Of a stretch of 64,000 nucleotides of DNA, positions 8,432-17,074 are shown piece after piece. The translations under genes were made by a program, and so were the position numbers. Each line of letters begins with the position of its first letter. Position 1 is the first letter of the stretch. A model generated the notes under the pieces. The model had not been told where the DNA came from. It made no database searches and saw only the letters and a program-made list of their open reading frames with translations. This stretch comes from Planctomycetaceae bacterium (lineage in GTDB: Bacteria; Planctomycetota; Planctomycetia; Pirellulales; PNKZ01). The DNA is taken from positions 1 through 64,000 of the forward strand of contig JAEUIN010000063.1 in the NCBI GenBank assembly GCA_016793115.1, given 5' to 3'.

Positions 8432-10117
8432 TTACTGCGCCGCGGCTTTCTTTTTCGCTCCCTTGGCCCGATTGTTGGCCCGCTTGGCCCGATCGGTCTT
8501 TTCCGCCGGCGGCGGATCGGTGAAGGGCGACTTCTCGAACGTGTCGCCCGGCGGCACGACGCGCGGGTCGGCCGCGTCGGCCAAGGTTTTCAGCAACTGT
8601 TCGCTCAGTTCCTGCTTCTGCGAGGCGTAGGCCGCGTCGTCGGCCACGTTGTGAATCTGGTCCGGGTCTTTGCTCAGGTCGTAGAGTTCTTCCGCCGGGT
8701 GTTTGGCGAACGCGTAGTCGTAATACTTTTTCCATTGCGGATCGTTGCGATGAGCGACGAGCCAGGCCTTGGTCGGGCTCGCGTCCATGTCGGGGAACGC
8801 GGCGTACGTCTCGTTCTCAAGCTCGTCTTGGCTCGGCGCGCTCGAGTCGGTGATCGTGCGCGGGTTGCCCATCGGCCAACGCTCGGGATGGAAATTGCGG
8901 ATGTACAAAAACTGCGGCGTGCGAAGCGCACGGTGCGGGTAGGTGAGGTTCTCTTCGCGCGCATGACCGACGTGCCGCTCGCGACCCGTCACCACCCAGG
9001 TGCGCGCCGGATCGACTTGCCCGCTCGCATCGGACTTGAGCACGCTCCACAAACTGCGGCCGGTCATCACGTCCGGCGGCGTCACTCCGCCGGCTTCGAG
9101 GAAAGTCGGCGCGAGATCCATCAGGTTGACGAAATCGTCGACCACGCGGCCTCCTTTGCCGCCGGGCACGCGCGCCACGAGCGCCACGCCCGTGCCGAAG
9201 TCGTATAAGTTGCACTTGCCGTGCGTGAAGCCCGGCGCGCCGTGGTCGCCGCTGATCACGACGAGCGTGTCGTCGAGCTGACCCGTCTCCTCGAGCTTCT
9301 TCAACAGCACGCCGATGCCGGCGTCCCAGCCTTGGATCTCGCCGAGGTAATCGGCGAAGTCTTCGCGAATCTCGGGCACGTCGGGCAAAAACGCCGGTAG
9401 CTTTCCGGCGAGGCTTTCCGGGTCGATGCCCCACAGCGCTTGGCCGGAGCCCTTGATCCACTTGCGATGCACGAGCGTCGGCCCGAACCAATAGAGCCAC
9501 GGCTTCGCGGGGTCGGCCTTGGCATCGGCCAAGAAGGCGTCGAAGTTGCCGCGCACGTCGTTCAGCAGCTTCTCGCGGGCCGCGTCGACCGTCGCGCCCG
9601 CTTTCACCATCTGCGTGGCGTTTTCGGAAAAGTTGTTGTACGCGCCGCCGGCCTTTTCATAAGCGTACTTGCCTGCGCCGAACGGCGCGTCGTTCGGCGT
9701 GCCGGGGCTCCACACTTTATACGTCTCGCCGATCTGGTAGCCGGAGTCGCGCAGCAAGTGCGGGAACGAAGGAATGCTCGAATCCCACACGGCGTTGTGC
9801 AGAATCGCGCCGCGGCCGGTGCGGAAGAAGTATTGGCCCGACAACAGCGAACTACGGCAGGGCGTGCAACTCGGCGCGTTCACAAACGCGTTCTTAAACA
9901 ACACACCCTCGCGGGCCACGCGATCGATGTTCGGCGTCGTCACGACGGAGTTCGCGCTCGGCCGCTGCTCCAGCGGAGCATAAGCGCTCGCGTAGCGTCC
10001 CCAATCGTCGGCAAAGCAAAACAAGATATTCGGCCGCTTCTCCGCGGCGGCCGGGGCCGACGACGACGCGAACAGCAGCAGGCCCAGCGCGATCGCGCTA
10101 CAACGAATGTGCGACAT
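8432..10117 (-). CDS. Secreted sulfatase (S1 family), heparan N-sulfatase-like
   Basis: A 561-residue sulfatase with a signal peptide ([25 protein letters not shown]) and the metal-binding start [12 protein letters not shown] (Asp36, Asp37). The formylglycine motif is Cys84-Thr-Pro-Cys-Arg88, followed by LLSGQ; Cys84 would be oxidised by a formylglycine-generating enzyme encoded elsewhere. Further motifs are [11 protein letters not shown] (metal ligand Asp-His) and [14 protein letters not shown]. The length and the C-terminal [16 protein letters not shown] fit the sulfatase family. It removes sulfate esters or N-sulfates from glycans, as in many planctomycetes feeding on sulfated polysaccharides. 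The ATG at 10117 is preferred to 10132 for the signal peptide. It is convergent with the sigma operon. Confidence 0.93.
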   Translation of the reverse strand: MSHIRCSAIALGLLLFASSSAPAAAEKRPNILFCFADDWGRYASAYAPLEQRPSANSVVTTPNIDRVAREGVLFKNAFVNAPSCTPCRSSLLSGQYFFRTGRGAILHNAVWDSSIPSFPHLLRDSGYQIGETYKVWSPGTPNDAPFGAGKYAYEKAGGAYNNFSENATQMVKAGATVDAAREKLLNDVRGNFDAFLADAKADPAKPWLYWFGPTLVHRKWIKGSGQALWGIDPESLAGKLPAFLPDVPEIREDFADYLGEIQGWDAGIGVLLKKLEETGQLDDTLVVISGDHGAPGFTHGKCNLYDFGTGVALVARVPGGKGGRVVDDFVNLMDLAPTFLEAGGVTPPDVMTGRSLWSVLKSDASGQVDPARTWVVTGRERHVGHAREENLTYPHRALRTPQFLYIRNFHPERWPMGNPRTITDSSAPSQDELENETYAAFPDMDASPTKAWLVAHRNDPQWKKYYDYAFAKHPAEELYDLSKDPDQIHNVADDAAYASQKQELSEQLLKTLADAADPRVVPPGDTFEKSPFTDPPPAEKTDRAKRANNRAKGAKKKAAAQ

Positions 10118-10332
10118 CGAATACCTCAACAAGCGCGATCGAAAGATCGCCGGGGATGGTTTCGGGGGGTGGCGGAGGCTCTGAAAACGACGTGAATCGC
10201 AGGCCGTTTATTTGGGGAGGATTATCCCCTCAAAAAGGCTGGATTCCATCCGCTCGCTATTTAGAATAACGCCGTTTGCCGCGGAATTGCTACCAATTCC
10301 CGGCCGCCACTCACCACCCAAGGGGTAGATCG

Positions 10333-10767
10333 ATGAACGTTCGAGTTTCCTGTGCTCGCAAGATCGTCGGGGCGACGATCGCGGTTCTCACCTTGGCAGG
10401 GACGCTGCAACTCCAAGCCGCCGACGAAAAGCCGGCCAAGCCCGCCGCCAAGCCCACCGCTAAGATCGACCGTCGCGGGCCGATCCCGGTCTACTACGGC
10501 CGAGTGGTCGCGCCGGATCAAAAAGAATCGATCTACGCGATTCAAGACAAGTACCAAGCGCAAATCGCGCCGCTCGCCGCGCAGATCAAGGCCCTGATGG
10601 CCCAGCGCGATAAGGAAATCGAAGCCGTGCTCACTCCGGAGCAACTCACCAAGGTCGCCGCGCTGAAGAAGGAAGCGGCCTCGAAGGCCGCGGCCGGGAA
10701 GAAGCCCGCCGCGAAGAAGACCGAAGCCGCGGCCGAGAAGCCGGTCAAATCCGCCGGCGGCAACTAA
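10333..10767 (+). CDS. Small secreted Lys/Ala-rich protein
   Basis: A 144-residue product with a signal peptide (MNVRVSCARKIVGATIAVLTLAG, cleavage near LQA-AD), a central helical stretch QDKYQAQIAPLAAQIKALMAQRDKEIEAVLTPEQLTKV cut by conserved-looking LTPEQ, and a Lys-Ala-Pro-rich tail. The central part is reminiscent of the Spy/CpxP type LTxxQ periplasmic proteins but too short to assign. The ATG at 10333 is preceded by a GGGG stretch. No partner gene is obvious; a palindromic hairpin follows at 10790. Confidence 0.7.
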   Translation: MNVRVSCARKIVGATIAVLTLAGTLQLQAADEKPAKPAAKPTAKIDRRGPIPVYYGRVVAPDQKESIYAIQDKYQAQIAPLAAQIKALMAQRDKEIEAVLTPEQLTKVAALKKEAASKAAAGKKPAAKKTEAAAEKPVKSAGGN

Positions 10768-10789
10768 CGCTTGCTCAATCAGCTCAGGG

Positions 10790-10818
10790 TGGCACTGGTG
10801 GCTCGTCCACCAGTGCCA
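10790..10818. repeat. Short palindromic dispersed repeat (copy 1)
   Basis: A perfect 12-bp stem (TGGCACTGGTGG with its complement) around a CTCGT loop, in the convergent space between two genes. A second shorter copy with the same core CACTGGTGG-CTCG lies at 14534-14556. There is no T run, so it is a repeat-type hairpin more than a classical terminator, but it may protect both transcript ends. Confidence 0.7.
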
Positions 10819-10895
10819 TTCACACTTGGGTGATCGACGCACGCGTGGTCAAGCCGGCCGTGCCACCCGGTGTCGAATTCTCAGGCGCCTGCCGT

Positions 10896-13298
10896 CTAAA
10901 ACAAATTCGTCGAAGTCGTCGCCGTCGTCGGCTGCTGTTGCAACTGGCTGGCCGCCGTCGCTTGCGCATTCGCGCTCCCTCGCTCGCGGGCGATCCCCAC
11001 CACGCGGAACGTCTGCGCTTCGCCCGGCCGCAATTCGGCGATCGGCGAGAAGCGAATCGTCCGGTTGTCGACGATGAACTGCGTCGGCCCGGCGTGACCG
11101 TTGCCCGGCGTCATCTGGTTCGGCAACGCCACGGCGACCGCGACGTTGCGATCCGACACGTTCGCCAAGTTCCGCACCGTGACTTCATACACGACTTCGT
11201 TACCCACTTGCACCGGGTCCGTGAGGTCGCGAATGTCGATCGTCAGCGTCCCTTGCCGGCCGACGATCTCCAGGCACGACTCGGCATCGCCCCGCACGCC
11301 CTCTTGGCACGTCACCTGAGCCCGGTTGCAAACTCGCTGCCCCGGGGCCAAGCATTGGCATTCCACTTGGAAGCGGTAGAGTTGGCCCGGCCCGATCGAC
11401 GGCACGGTCCACACCAGATCGTTCCCCGCCGGTTGCCAGCCGTTGGTCGCTTGCGTCGGCCGCATGGCGATGTCGTAGTTGTCGAGCAAGCGCACGCCGG
11501 TCGCAGCCACGGTTCCGGTGTTCTGAATCTCGATCGTAAACAGCACCGTGTCGCCGACGCCGGCTTGGGCCTTGGCCGCCGTTTTGCGCACCGACAGCGC
11601 CGGCCGCGCCGTCGGCTGAGTCGCAGGCGGCACGGTCGCCGGCGGCGCGGCCGGCGTTGTCGACGCGGCCACCGCGTTCAAGCAGGCTTGCGCCGAGCCG
11701 CGCACTCCGGCGTCTCCCGTCAGTTCCATCGTGTTGCACCAGCGACCCGGCTGGAGCACGCGCAACCGCACGTTCACCTTGCGCGATTCGCCCGGCATCA
11801 GGCTGCCGAGTTCGCGATTCTCGATCGGGCTGTTGGCAAACTCGTGCTTCAAACCGGCGTCGAACCGGTCGATCAGCACCAAGCCGCTCGCCGTCGTCGC
11901 GCCGCGGTTCGTGATCGTCGTGACGAACGTCACGTCTTCGCCGACGGCCGCTTGCGGCGGGCCGACCATTTGAATGTCGATCGACGGGTTCGTGATCGTC
12001 GTCGCCGCACAATCTTGCGCCGTCTGCCCGTCGGTCGTCTGCACCTGAGCGCAGTTGTTCACCACGCCCGGCTGCTGCGCCCGGAAGCTCAGTTCGATCG
12101 TCCGCCCTTGTCCGGCCGGCAAATCGCCGAGCGGCCAAGTCAGGTTCGTGCCGTTCATCGTGGCCGGCGGGTTGCTGCCCAAGAGCGTCAAGCCGCTCGG
12201 CACGGCGTCGGTCACCGTCACGCCGCGCGCCGTCAGGTCGCTCGGGTTGCGAATGTCGATGCGGTACGTGATCGTCGCCCCCACGGCCACTTCCGTCGGG
12301 CCGCTCTTGTCGACCAACAAGCCCTGCGTGCTCGTCGTCCAAGTCTTCTGCGTGCAGCCGCTGCCGACGACGAGTTGCGTGCCGTCGCCGCCGGGCCAAT
12401 CGGCCGGGCGAATCACCTGAATGTTGATCGTGTTCGTGCCCGCCGACGGCGCTTGCTGGAAAATCTCGACCGGGGCTTGCCCCAGCGCGTTGCTCGTCAC
12501 TTCGACGACCTGCGCCCCGTTGGGGGCGAAGCCGGCCGCCGGACCGCCGGCGATTTCATAACGCACGCGATAGCCGGCCAGCGGGCACTTGTTCGAATGC
12601 TTCACGAGCAGCGTCGTAAACACATGCCGCGTCCCCGACGGATTCACGGCCGGCGGCGGAAACGTCCACTGGCAATCCACCCAATACACGGTCGCCGTTT
12701 GCTTGTGCGAATCCCAACTCCGCACGCTCGGCGCCACGGCCGAGACGAACGAGGTTCCTTCCGTCGGCGACGACATCGTCACCCAAGCCTGGCCGCGCAA
12801 CACCGGCACGTCGTCGCCCGTCTGGGCCGTGCCTCGATTGAGCATGATGAACTTCGGCGACGTCGAACTGATCGCGAACGTGTTGTCGACCTTGCGGGTC
12901 GTGTGTCCGATGTGGTGCAGCCATTCGTGATCGCCCGATTCGCCGGCCTGCACGAAGTAGCCGACCGAGTCCGGCGCGATCGACCATTCCACTTTTTCGC
13001 CGGCGATCAACGTCTTATCCGGTCCGCACACCGCGGCTTGCACGACGACTTCGCTGCCGACCGGCGCGATGATCTTCGCCGGCGACACCATCACGGCCGT
13101 GCGCTCGTTGCCCGTCACCGGGCCGGGCACTTGGCGATAAGGCGTGTCGTAAGTGAATACACGCTGGCCCGACGGATCGATGCGCGGGGCGTTCAAACAA
13201 CAGCCCGCACAGAGCAGAATCATCGCCGCCGCGAGCGTCGACGCGCCCGGCAATCCGGCGGTCGAACAACGGCGGCGGATTGTATACGACTCGTGCAT
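10896..13298 (-). CDS. Large DUF11-repeat lipoprotein
   Basis: An 800-residue exported protein. The N terminus has a hydrophobic segment ending in a Cys-rich lipobox-like LCAGCC (Cys33/34), so it is probably a lipoprotein, although position -3 is unusual. From about residue 330 onward there are at least four DUF11 (CARDB/OmcB-like) beta-sandwich repeats, recognisable by GxxVTYRIDIRNPS, TDAVPSGLTLL, FVTTITNRGATT and FTIEIQNTGTVAATG. DUF11 proteins of planctomycetes and chlamydiae are cell-envelope structural proteins. Two Thr-Ala-Pro-rich linkers near residue 575 separate repeats. The ATG at 13298 is chosen over 13340 because the signal sequence starts after it. Confidence 0.85.
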   Translation of the reverse strand: MHESYTIRRRCSTAGLPGASTLAAAMILLCAGCCLNAPRIDPSGQRVFTYDTPYRQVPGPVTGNERTAVMVSPAKIIAPVGSEVVVQAAVCGPDKTLIAGEKVEWSIAPDSVGYFVQAGESGDHEWLHHIGHTTRKVDNTFAISSTSPKFIMLNRGTAQTGDDVPVLRGQAWVTMSSPTEGTSFVSAVAPSVRSWDSHKQTATVYWVDCQWTFPPPAVNPSGTRHVFTTLLVKHSNKCPLAGYRVRYEIAGGPAAGFAPNGAQVVEVTSNALGQAPVEIFQQAPSAGTNTINIQVIRPADWPGGDGTQLVVGSGCTQKTWTTSTQGLLVDKSGPTEVAVGATITYRIDIRNPSDLTARGVTVTDAVPSGLTLLGSNPPATMNGTNLTWPLGDLPAGQGRTIELSFRAQQPGVVNNCAQVQTTDGQTAQDCAATTITNPSIDIQMVGPPQAAVGEDVTFVTTITNRGATTASGLVLIDRFDAGLKHEFANSPIENRELGSLMPGESRKVNVRLRVLQPGRWCNTMELTGDAGVRGSAQACLNAVAASTTPAAPPATVPPATQPTARPALSVRKTAAKAQAGVGDTVLFTIEIQNTGTVAATGVRLLDNYDIAMRPTQATNGWQPAGNDLVWTVPSIGPGQLYRFQVECQCLAPGQRVCNRAQVTCQEGVRGDAESCLEIVGRQGTLTIDIRDLTDPVQVGNEVVYEVTVRNLANVSDRNVAVAVALPNQMTPGNGHAGPTQFIVDNRTIRFSPIAELRPGEAQTFRVVGIARERGSANAQATAASQLQQQPTTATTSTNLF

Positions 13299-13646
13299 CG
13301 TGAGGCCGTGCCCGCATCCGGTGCGGGTACCGCTGGGCACGTGTCCGTACGAGCCGTTTCACTGCGCGCTATCCTGTCGGACCGTTCCGACCGCGCAGAG
13401 TTGTTCCAAGGAAACGTAGCACGCGTTTCGGCAACATGGTGAAAAACGGCAACAACTAACGTCGCCGCCGTGAAACACCGCCGACAGGATCGTTCGAACC
13501 GCTACAATGAGCCGACCGACTCCCGCGTCGCTTTCGAGCGCGTGCCTACCTTGACTCGGCATGTCGGGCTGATAGTTTGAGCCGCGACTTCGTGGTCGTC
13601 GCAACCGGACCCATACTCTTTTCTCTCTCGAAAGATCGAACTCGCC
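13299..13646. other. Divergent intergenic region
   Basis: These 348 bases separate the divergently transcribed DUF11 and RraA-family genes and must contain both promoters. I see only a small GC hairpin near 13310-13330 (GCCCGCATCCGGTGCGGG). No convincing -35/-10 pair, operator or coding potential is visible. Confidence 0.4.
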
Positions 13647-14375
13647 ATGGCCGTTACGCAAGCGCATCTCGACAAACTCGCCAAATACGATACGCCGACG
13701 ATCTGCAACATGATCGAACTGTTCGACGTCCGCCCGCGCAACCGCGGCTACATGGACGGCCGCATCAAATGCAACTTCCCCGAGTTGCCGCCGATGGTCG
13801 GCTACGCGTGCACGGCCGCCTTCCGCAGCGACGCTCCGCCAAAGGGCGGCGACGCCTACGGCTCGATGGATAAGCAACTCGTGCAGTTCGAAGCCTTGCC
13901 GGGTCCGGCCGTGGTCGTGTTTCAAGACATGGACGATCCCCCGGTCGCCGCCACGTTCGGCGAAGTGATGTGTTCCGTTTATAAGGGCTTCGGCTCGGTC
14001 GGCCTAATCACCTCGGGCGGCGGCCGCGACATCGACCAGGTCCGCGAGATCAAGTATCCGGTCTTCACCGGCTCGACGATCGCGTCGCACGGCTACTGCC
14101 ACATGATGCACCTCGGCCTCCCGGTCCGCGTCGGCGGCATCACCGTGAACCAAGGCGACTTGCTCCACGGCGACACCAACGGCGTGACCACGGTGCCGCT
14201 CGAGATCGTGCCCGCCATGTGCGACCTGGGCGACGAGTTCGTGGCCTCGGAAAAGATCATGCTCGACTACGTGCGCGGCAGCGGCCCCAAAACGCCGGCC
14301 GGCTTCGCCGAAGTCCGCAAAGAGTTCCAAGCCATCGTCGCCAAACTCACCGAACGCGCGAAAAAGTCGCGCTAG
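13647..14375 (+). CDS. RraA family protein
   Basis: A 242-residue member of the RraA / demethylmenaquinone methyltransferase-like family. KYDTPTICNMIE at residues 10-20 is the typical start, FGEVMCSVYKGFGSVGLITSGGGRDIDQV (about 105-135) matches the conserved GE-x(n)-A-x-G-x-G-x(V)-x-D-G-x-x-RD region, and VGGITVNQGDLLHGDTNGVTTVP (about 165-190) matches the PGD-D-G-V motif. In this copy the usual GD of the loop is GD at LHGD. Members include RNase E inhibitor RraA and metal-dependent HMG/CHA aldolases and decarboxylases; the activity here cannot be decided. The ATG at 13647 fits the family start. It stands alone. Confidence 0.82.
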   Translation: MAVTQAHLDKLAKYDTPTICNMIELFDVRPRNRGYMDGRIKCNFPELPPMVGYACTAAFRSDAPPKGGDAYGSMDKQLVQFEALPGPAVVVFQDMDDPPVAATFGEVMCSVYKGFGSVGLITSGGGRDIDQVREIKYPVFTGSTIASHGYCHMMHLGLPVRVGGITVNQGDLLHGDTNGVTTVPLEIVPAMCDLGDEFVASEKIMLDYVRGSGPKTPAGFAEVRKEFQAIVAKLTERAKKSR

Positions 14376-14622
14376 TAGGGTGGGTCGCAAACCTGCGGTT
14401 GTCGCACGACAACCGCAGGCCAAGGCCCACGCGGAACGCGGCCGACAGCGACTCAAAGCGAGCGGCGGGGTTTATATCCCCGCCGTCTGCCTGCCTCGGA
14501 ATCAGACCGCGGGGATCAACCTCGCCCGAGTGCCACTGGTGGCTCGCCCACCAGTGCTTCCCATCCTCGTTCCCAAGCTCCTGGGACACTCTAAAAAGAC
14601 TCGCGACATCGCGCCGCAACCT
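14375..14622. repeat. Composite dispersed repeat, left copy
   Basis: The non-coding stretch after the RraA gene is built of several elements: a GTAGGRTGGRTCG start, a 13-bp perfect hairpin (14392-14419), AGGCCCACGCGGAA, a unit AGCGAGCGGCGGGG...CCCCGCCGTCTG (14457-14489), a second copy of the CACTGGTGG hairpin (14534-14556) and a tail (14588-14622). Start, middle unit and tail recur in the same order at 15526-15710. There is no open frame of quality here. Confidence 0.75.
14534..14556. repeat. Short palindromic dispersed repeat (copy 2)
   Basis: A 9-bp stem CACTGGTGG/CCACCAGTG around CTCGC; the same hairpin core occurs at 10790-10818. It lies inside the left composite repeat. Confidence 0.65.
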
Positions 14623-14839
14623 GACCCCGTCGCTCACGCTCCGGGCTCCGAAGGCAATGCCTTGGAAGCGCGCTAGATTGGCGGGGCGCCGGATGGCATC
14701 TCCGGTATGTCACTTGCCGATTGCGACTTGGCGTACGTTGGTGTCGAGAAGGGGGATTTTCATTGAAAATCAACTGACTCGGTGGATATAACTCCTTTGC
14801 CTGCAACCATCTAGCGCTCTCTCCAAATGACGCGGTAGA

Positions 14840-15130
14840 ATGGATGAGGAGTTTGAGACAGAGTACGTGAAACACAGCCTTCTCGGGCGCGAGCTGGTTG
14901 AGTTTTGCCCTCACGCGCTCAAACAGATGAAGGTCAGGGGAATCGACAAAAAAGAAGTCATCGGGGCTGTCGAGCACCCCGACAAAGTGGGACTGAATTG
15001 TCCGGCCGATCGTGAAAGAGTCAGAAGGTTCAAGAAAAAAACCAAAGCAATCGACGTTGTCTACAAGTTGAAAAAAGATCGTGTCTTGATCATCACTGCG
15101 CTTTTCAAGACTTTTCCTGCAAGGCGATAG
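14840..15130 (+). CDS. DUF4258 protein, possible toxin of a TA pair
   Basis: A 96-residue basic protein matching the DUF4258 pattern: CPHALKQMKVRGIDKKEVIGAVEHPDKVG (residues about 23-51), then an Arg/Lys cluster RERVRRFKKKTKAIDVVYKL and a final beta strand DRVLIITALF. DUF4258 proteins are related to RelE/BrnT-like small toxins and are often beside DUF2283 proteins. The next gene, DUF2283, begins 5 bases after the stop. Codons are less GC-rich than in neighbours, and the pair sits between two copies of a composite repeat, both pointing to acquisition. The toxin role is inferred. Confidence 0.75.
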   Translation: MDEEFETEYVKHSLLGRELVEFCPHALKQMKVRGIDKKEVIGAVEHPDKVGLNCPADRERVRRFKKKTKAIDVVYKLKKDRVLIITALFKTFPARR

Positions 15131-15135
15131 GGCAT

Positions 15136-15414
15136 ATGCCGCACGAATTTGAGGTCAAACTGACCGTCGATAAGGATACGGGCGAGATGCTCGCTGCATA
15201 CTTTCAAATTCGCCGCGGTAAAGCGAACGAAGTGCGTGAGTTTGCCAACGGCAATGCCTTCGCAAATTACAACCGCAATGGCGAGTTGCTTGGAATCGAA
15301 CTGCTTGGTCCATGCAGAGTCGATGTCGTTGACAAAATCGTCAACAAGGACGAAGAAGCAAAACGGTTCGTGAGACGAACTGCACCTAGGCCTATGCTAG
15401 TTGGTGCTCGTTAG
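15136..15414 (+). CDS. DUF2283 protein, possible antitoxin partner
   Basis: A 92-residue protein. The segment GEMLAAYFQIRRGKANEVREF followed by FANYNRNGELLGIELLGPC is the DUF2283 signature (strand, charged helix, then D/N-x-x-G-x-LxGIEIL). DUF2283 proteins commonly accompany DUF4258 proteins in two-gene units. The C-terminal tail beyond residue 70 is basic. The 5-base gap to the upstream gene indicates one transcript, with the toxin-like gene first, the reverse of the classical antitoxin-first order. Confidence 0.75.
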   Translation: MPHEFEVKLTVDKDTGEMLAAYFQIRRGKANEVREFANGNAFANYNRNGELLGIELLGPCRVDVVDKIVNKDEEAKRFVRRTAPRPMLVGAR

Positions 15415-15525
15415 GGCGCAACCAATACAGCGATGACGCTCTGAGCTTTTGCTGATTTTCGCCGTTCGATTGAGAAAACTGAATCATTGCGAACGGCCGC
15501 AAGCAACGCGGCGGGCACGCCGAGC

Positions 15526-15710
15526 GTAGGATGGATCGAGCGCAGCGAGGCCCACGCGGAATGCGTCCGGCAGCATCAAAGCGAGCGGCGGGGGTTGATC
15601 CCCGCCGTCTGATTCCGACGGTCGGCAGACGGCGGGGATAAACCCCGCCGCTCGCTACCATCCTTTGAACACGGCGCTCTAGAAAAACTCGCAACATCGC
15701 GCTCGAACCT
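15526..15710. repeat. Composite dispersed repeat, right copy
   Basis: The elements of the left copy recur in direct orientation: GTAGGATGGATCG (15526-15538), AGGCCCACGCGGAA, the AGCGAGCGGCGGGG unit (15580-15611) and the tail GCTCTAGAAAAACTCGCAAC (15676 onward). An extra copy of the middle unit is inverted at 15626-15656, so 15580-15656 can form one long hairpin. Together with 14375-14622 this brackets the DUF4258/DUF2283 pair. The remaining bases of the 15415-15750 gap show no gene. Confidence 0.78.
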
Positions 15711-15750
15711 CGATGCGCACTTCGGCCTGCGGATCGACTACAATACCTGC

Positions 15751-17043
15751 ATGTCGCCGACCCTCTTCCTTGCCGCCGCTCTGATCGCTCAAGCGCCTGC
15801 CGCAACTGCGGCCGATGCCGAACTCGCCGCGCAGGTTCGTACGCTCCTGCAGCAACTCGACGCCCCGCAACGGGCCGCGCGCGACGAAGCCGAGCGCGCG
15901 TTGCTCGAACTTGGCTCGCCGGCGCTGCCGCTCTTGGCGACGCTCCCCGCGTCGGCGTCGGCCGAAGTCGTCTCCCGCGTCGATCGCGTGCGGGCCGCGC
16001 TCTATCGCAACCGAGCCGCGGCGAGCCTTGAGGCGTCGATCGTGACGCTCGACGTCGAGAATGCGCCGCTCGGCGAAGTGCTCGCCGAATTCGAAAAACA
16101 GACGGGCAACAAGCTCGTCGACTATCGCCGCCAGTTCGGCCAGCAGGCCGGCGAGCGACGGCTGACATTGCGACTCGACAACCAGCCGTTTTGGAAAGCG
16201 CTCGACGCGCTCGCGGCGACCGCCGGCATGGAGGTGTATCACTTCTCCGGCGGCGACGGGCTCGCGCTCGTCGACGCCCCGCCCGAAGCGCGGCACGGAG
16301 TCGTCGAAGGGCGCAACGTGGTCTACGCCGGCGCGTTTCGCCTGGCGCTCAGGCGCTTGGTCGCCACGCGAGAAGTCGGCGAGGAGCGGCCGGTCGATCT
16401 ACAGATCGATTGGGAAGTCGCCTGGGAGCCGCGGTTGAAGCCGCTGTTCTTTACGCTCCGCGACGCCGCAGAGCAGGCCGTGGACGATCGCGGCGAGCCG
16501 CTCGCGCCGCAGACGAACGACTTCGTCGTCGAGATTCCGCCGCCGGCCAAGGCCTCGCGCATCGAAGCCTCGCTCCGCTATAAGGCTCCGCCCCGCAGCG
16601 TGACGACGCTCCGCGAATTCGGCGGCTCGCTCGAAGTGCTCATGCCGGCCGAGCCGCTGACGTTTCGCTTCGATCGGCTCGCGGCCGGCGTCGCCCGCGA
16701 GCAACGCGCCGGGGCCGTGAGCACGGCGATCGAGCCGCGACCGCAGCTCGGCGGCGAAGGGGTCGCCGTCGCCTTACGACTCCGCTACGACGACGCGGCC
16801 AACGCGCTGGAATCGCACCGCGGTTGGTTTTACAAAAACGCTTGCTACCTGGAAGCTCCCGACGGCACGCAAACCAAGCCGGCGTCGGTCGAACTGGCGC
16901 GGCAAGCGCAAAACGAACTCACGCTGAATTTCTCGTTCGAGCCGACGGGCGACTGGCGCGGGCAAACGCTCGTTTATCAAACGCCCGCCGATTTGGTCGT
17001 GCTGCCGATCAAGTTTTCCTTCCGCGATTTACCGCTGCCTTAA
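15751..17043 (+). CDS. Exported protein with an STN-like domain
   Basis: A 430-residue protein with a signal peptide (MSPTLFLAAALIAQAPAATA), a helical HEAT-like stretch (residues about 25-75) and an STN-like module near 88-165 (ASIVTLDVENAPLGEVLAEFEKQTGNKLVD), a fold found at the N terminus of secretins and TonB receptors. The remaining 260 residues are predicted mainly beta with no recognised family. The combination occurs in planctomycete proteins of unknown role. It precedes the foldase gene by 31 bases on the same strand, so the two are probably co-transcribed. The ATG at 15751 gives the signal peptide directly. Confidence 0.75.
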   Translation: MSPTLFLAAALIAQAPAATAADAELAAQVRTLLQQLDAPQRAARDEAERALLELGSPALPLLATLPASASAEVVSRVDRVRAALYRNRAAASLEASIVTLDVENAPLGEVLAEFEKQTGNKLVDYRRQFGQQAGERRLTLRLDNQPFWKALDALAATAGMEVYHFSGGDGLALVDAPPEARHGVVEGRNVVYAGAFRLALRRLVATREVGEERPVDLQIDWEVAWEPRLKPLFFTLRDAAEQAVDDRGEPLAPQTNDFVVEIPPPAKASRIEASLRYKAPPRSVTTLREFGGSLEVLMPAEPLTFRFDRLAAGVAREQRAGAVSTAIEPRPQLGGEGVAVALRLRYDDAANALESHRGWFYKNACYLEAPDGTQTKPASVELARQAQNELTLNFSFEPTGDWRGQTLVYQTPADLVVLPIKFSFRDLPLP

Positions 17044-17074
17044 CTTCGCTCATCAGGTCGAGGAGTTTCCCGCC

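Noticed and set aside
10830-13442. 870-residue plus-strand frame
   Set aside because: It is the antisense shadow of the DUF11 gene; its translation is arginine- and histidine-rich without any domain, while the minus strand shows clear DUF11 repeats.
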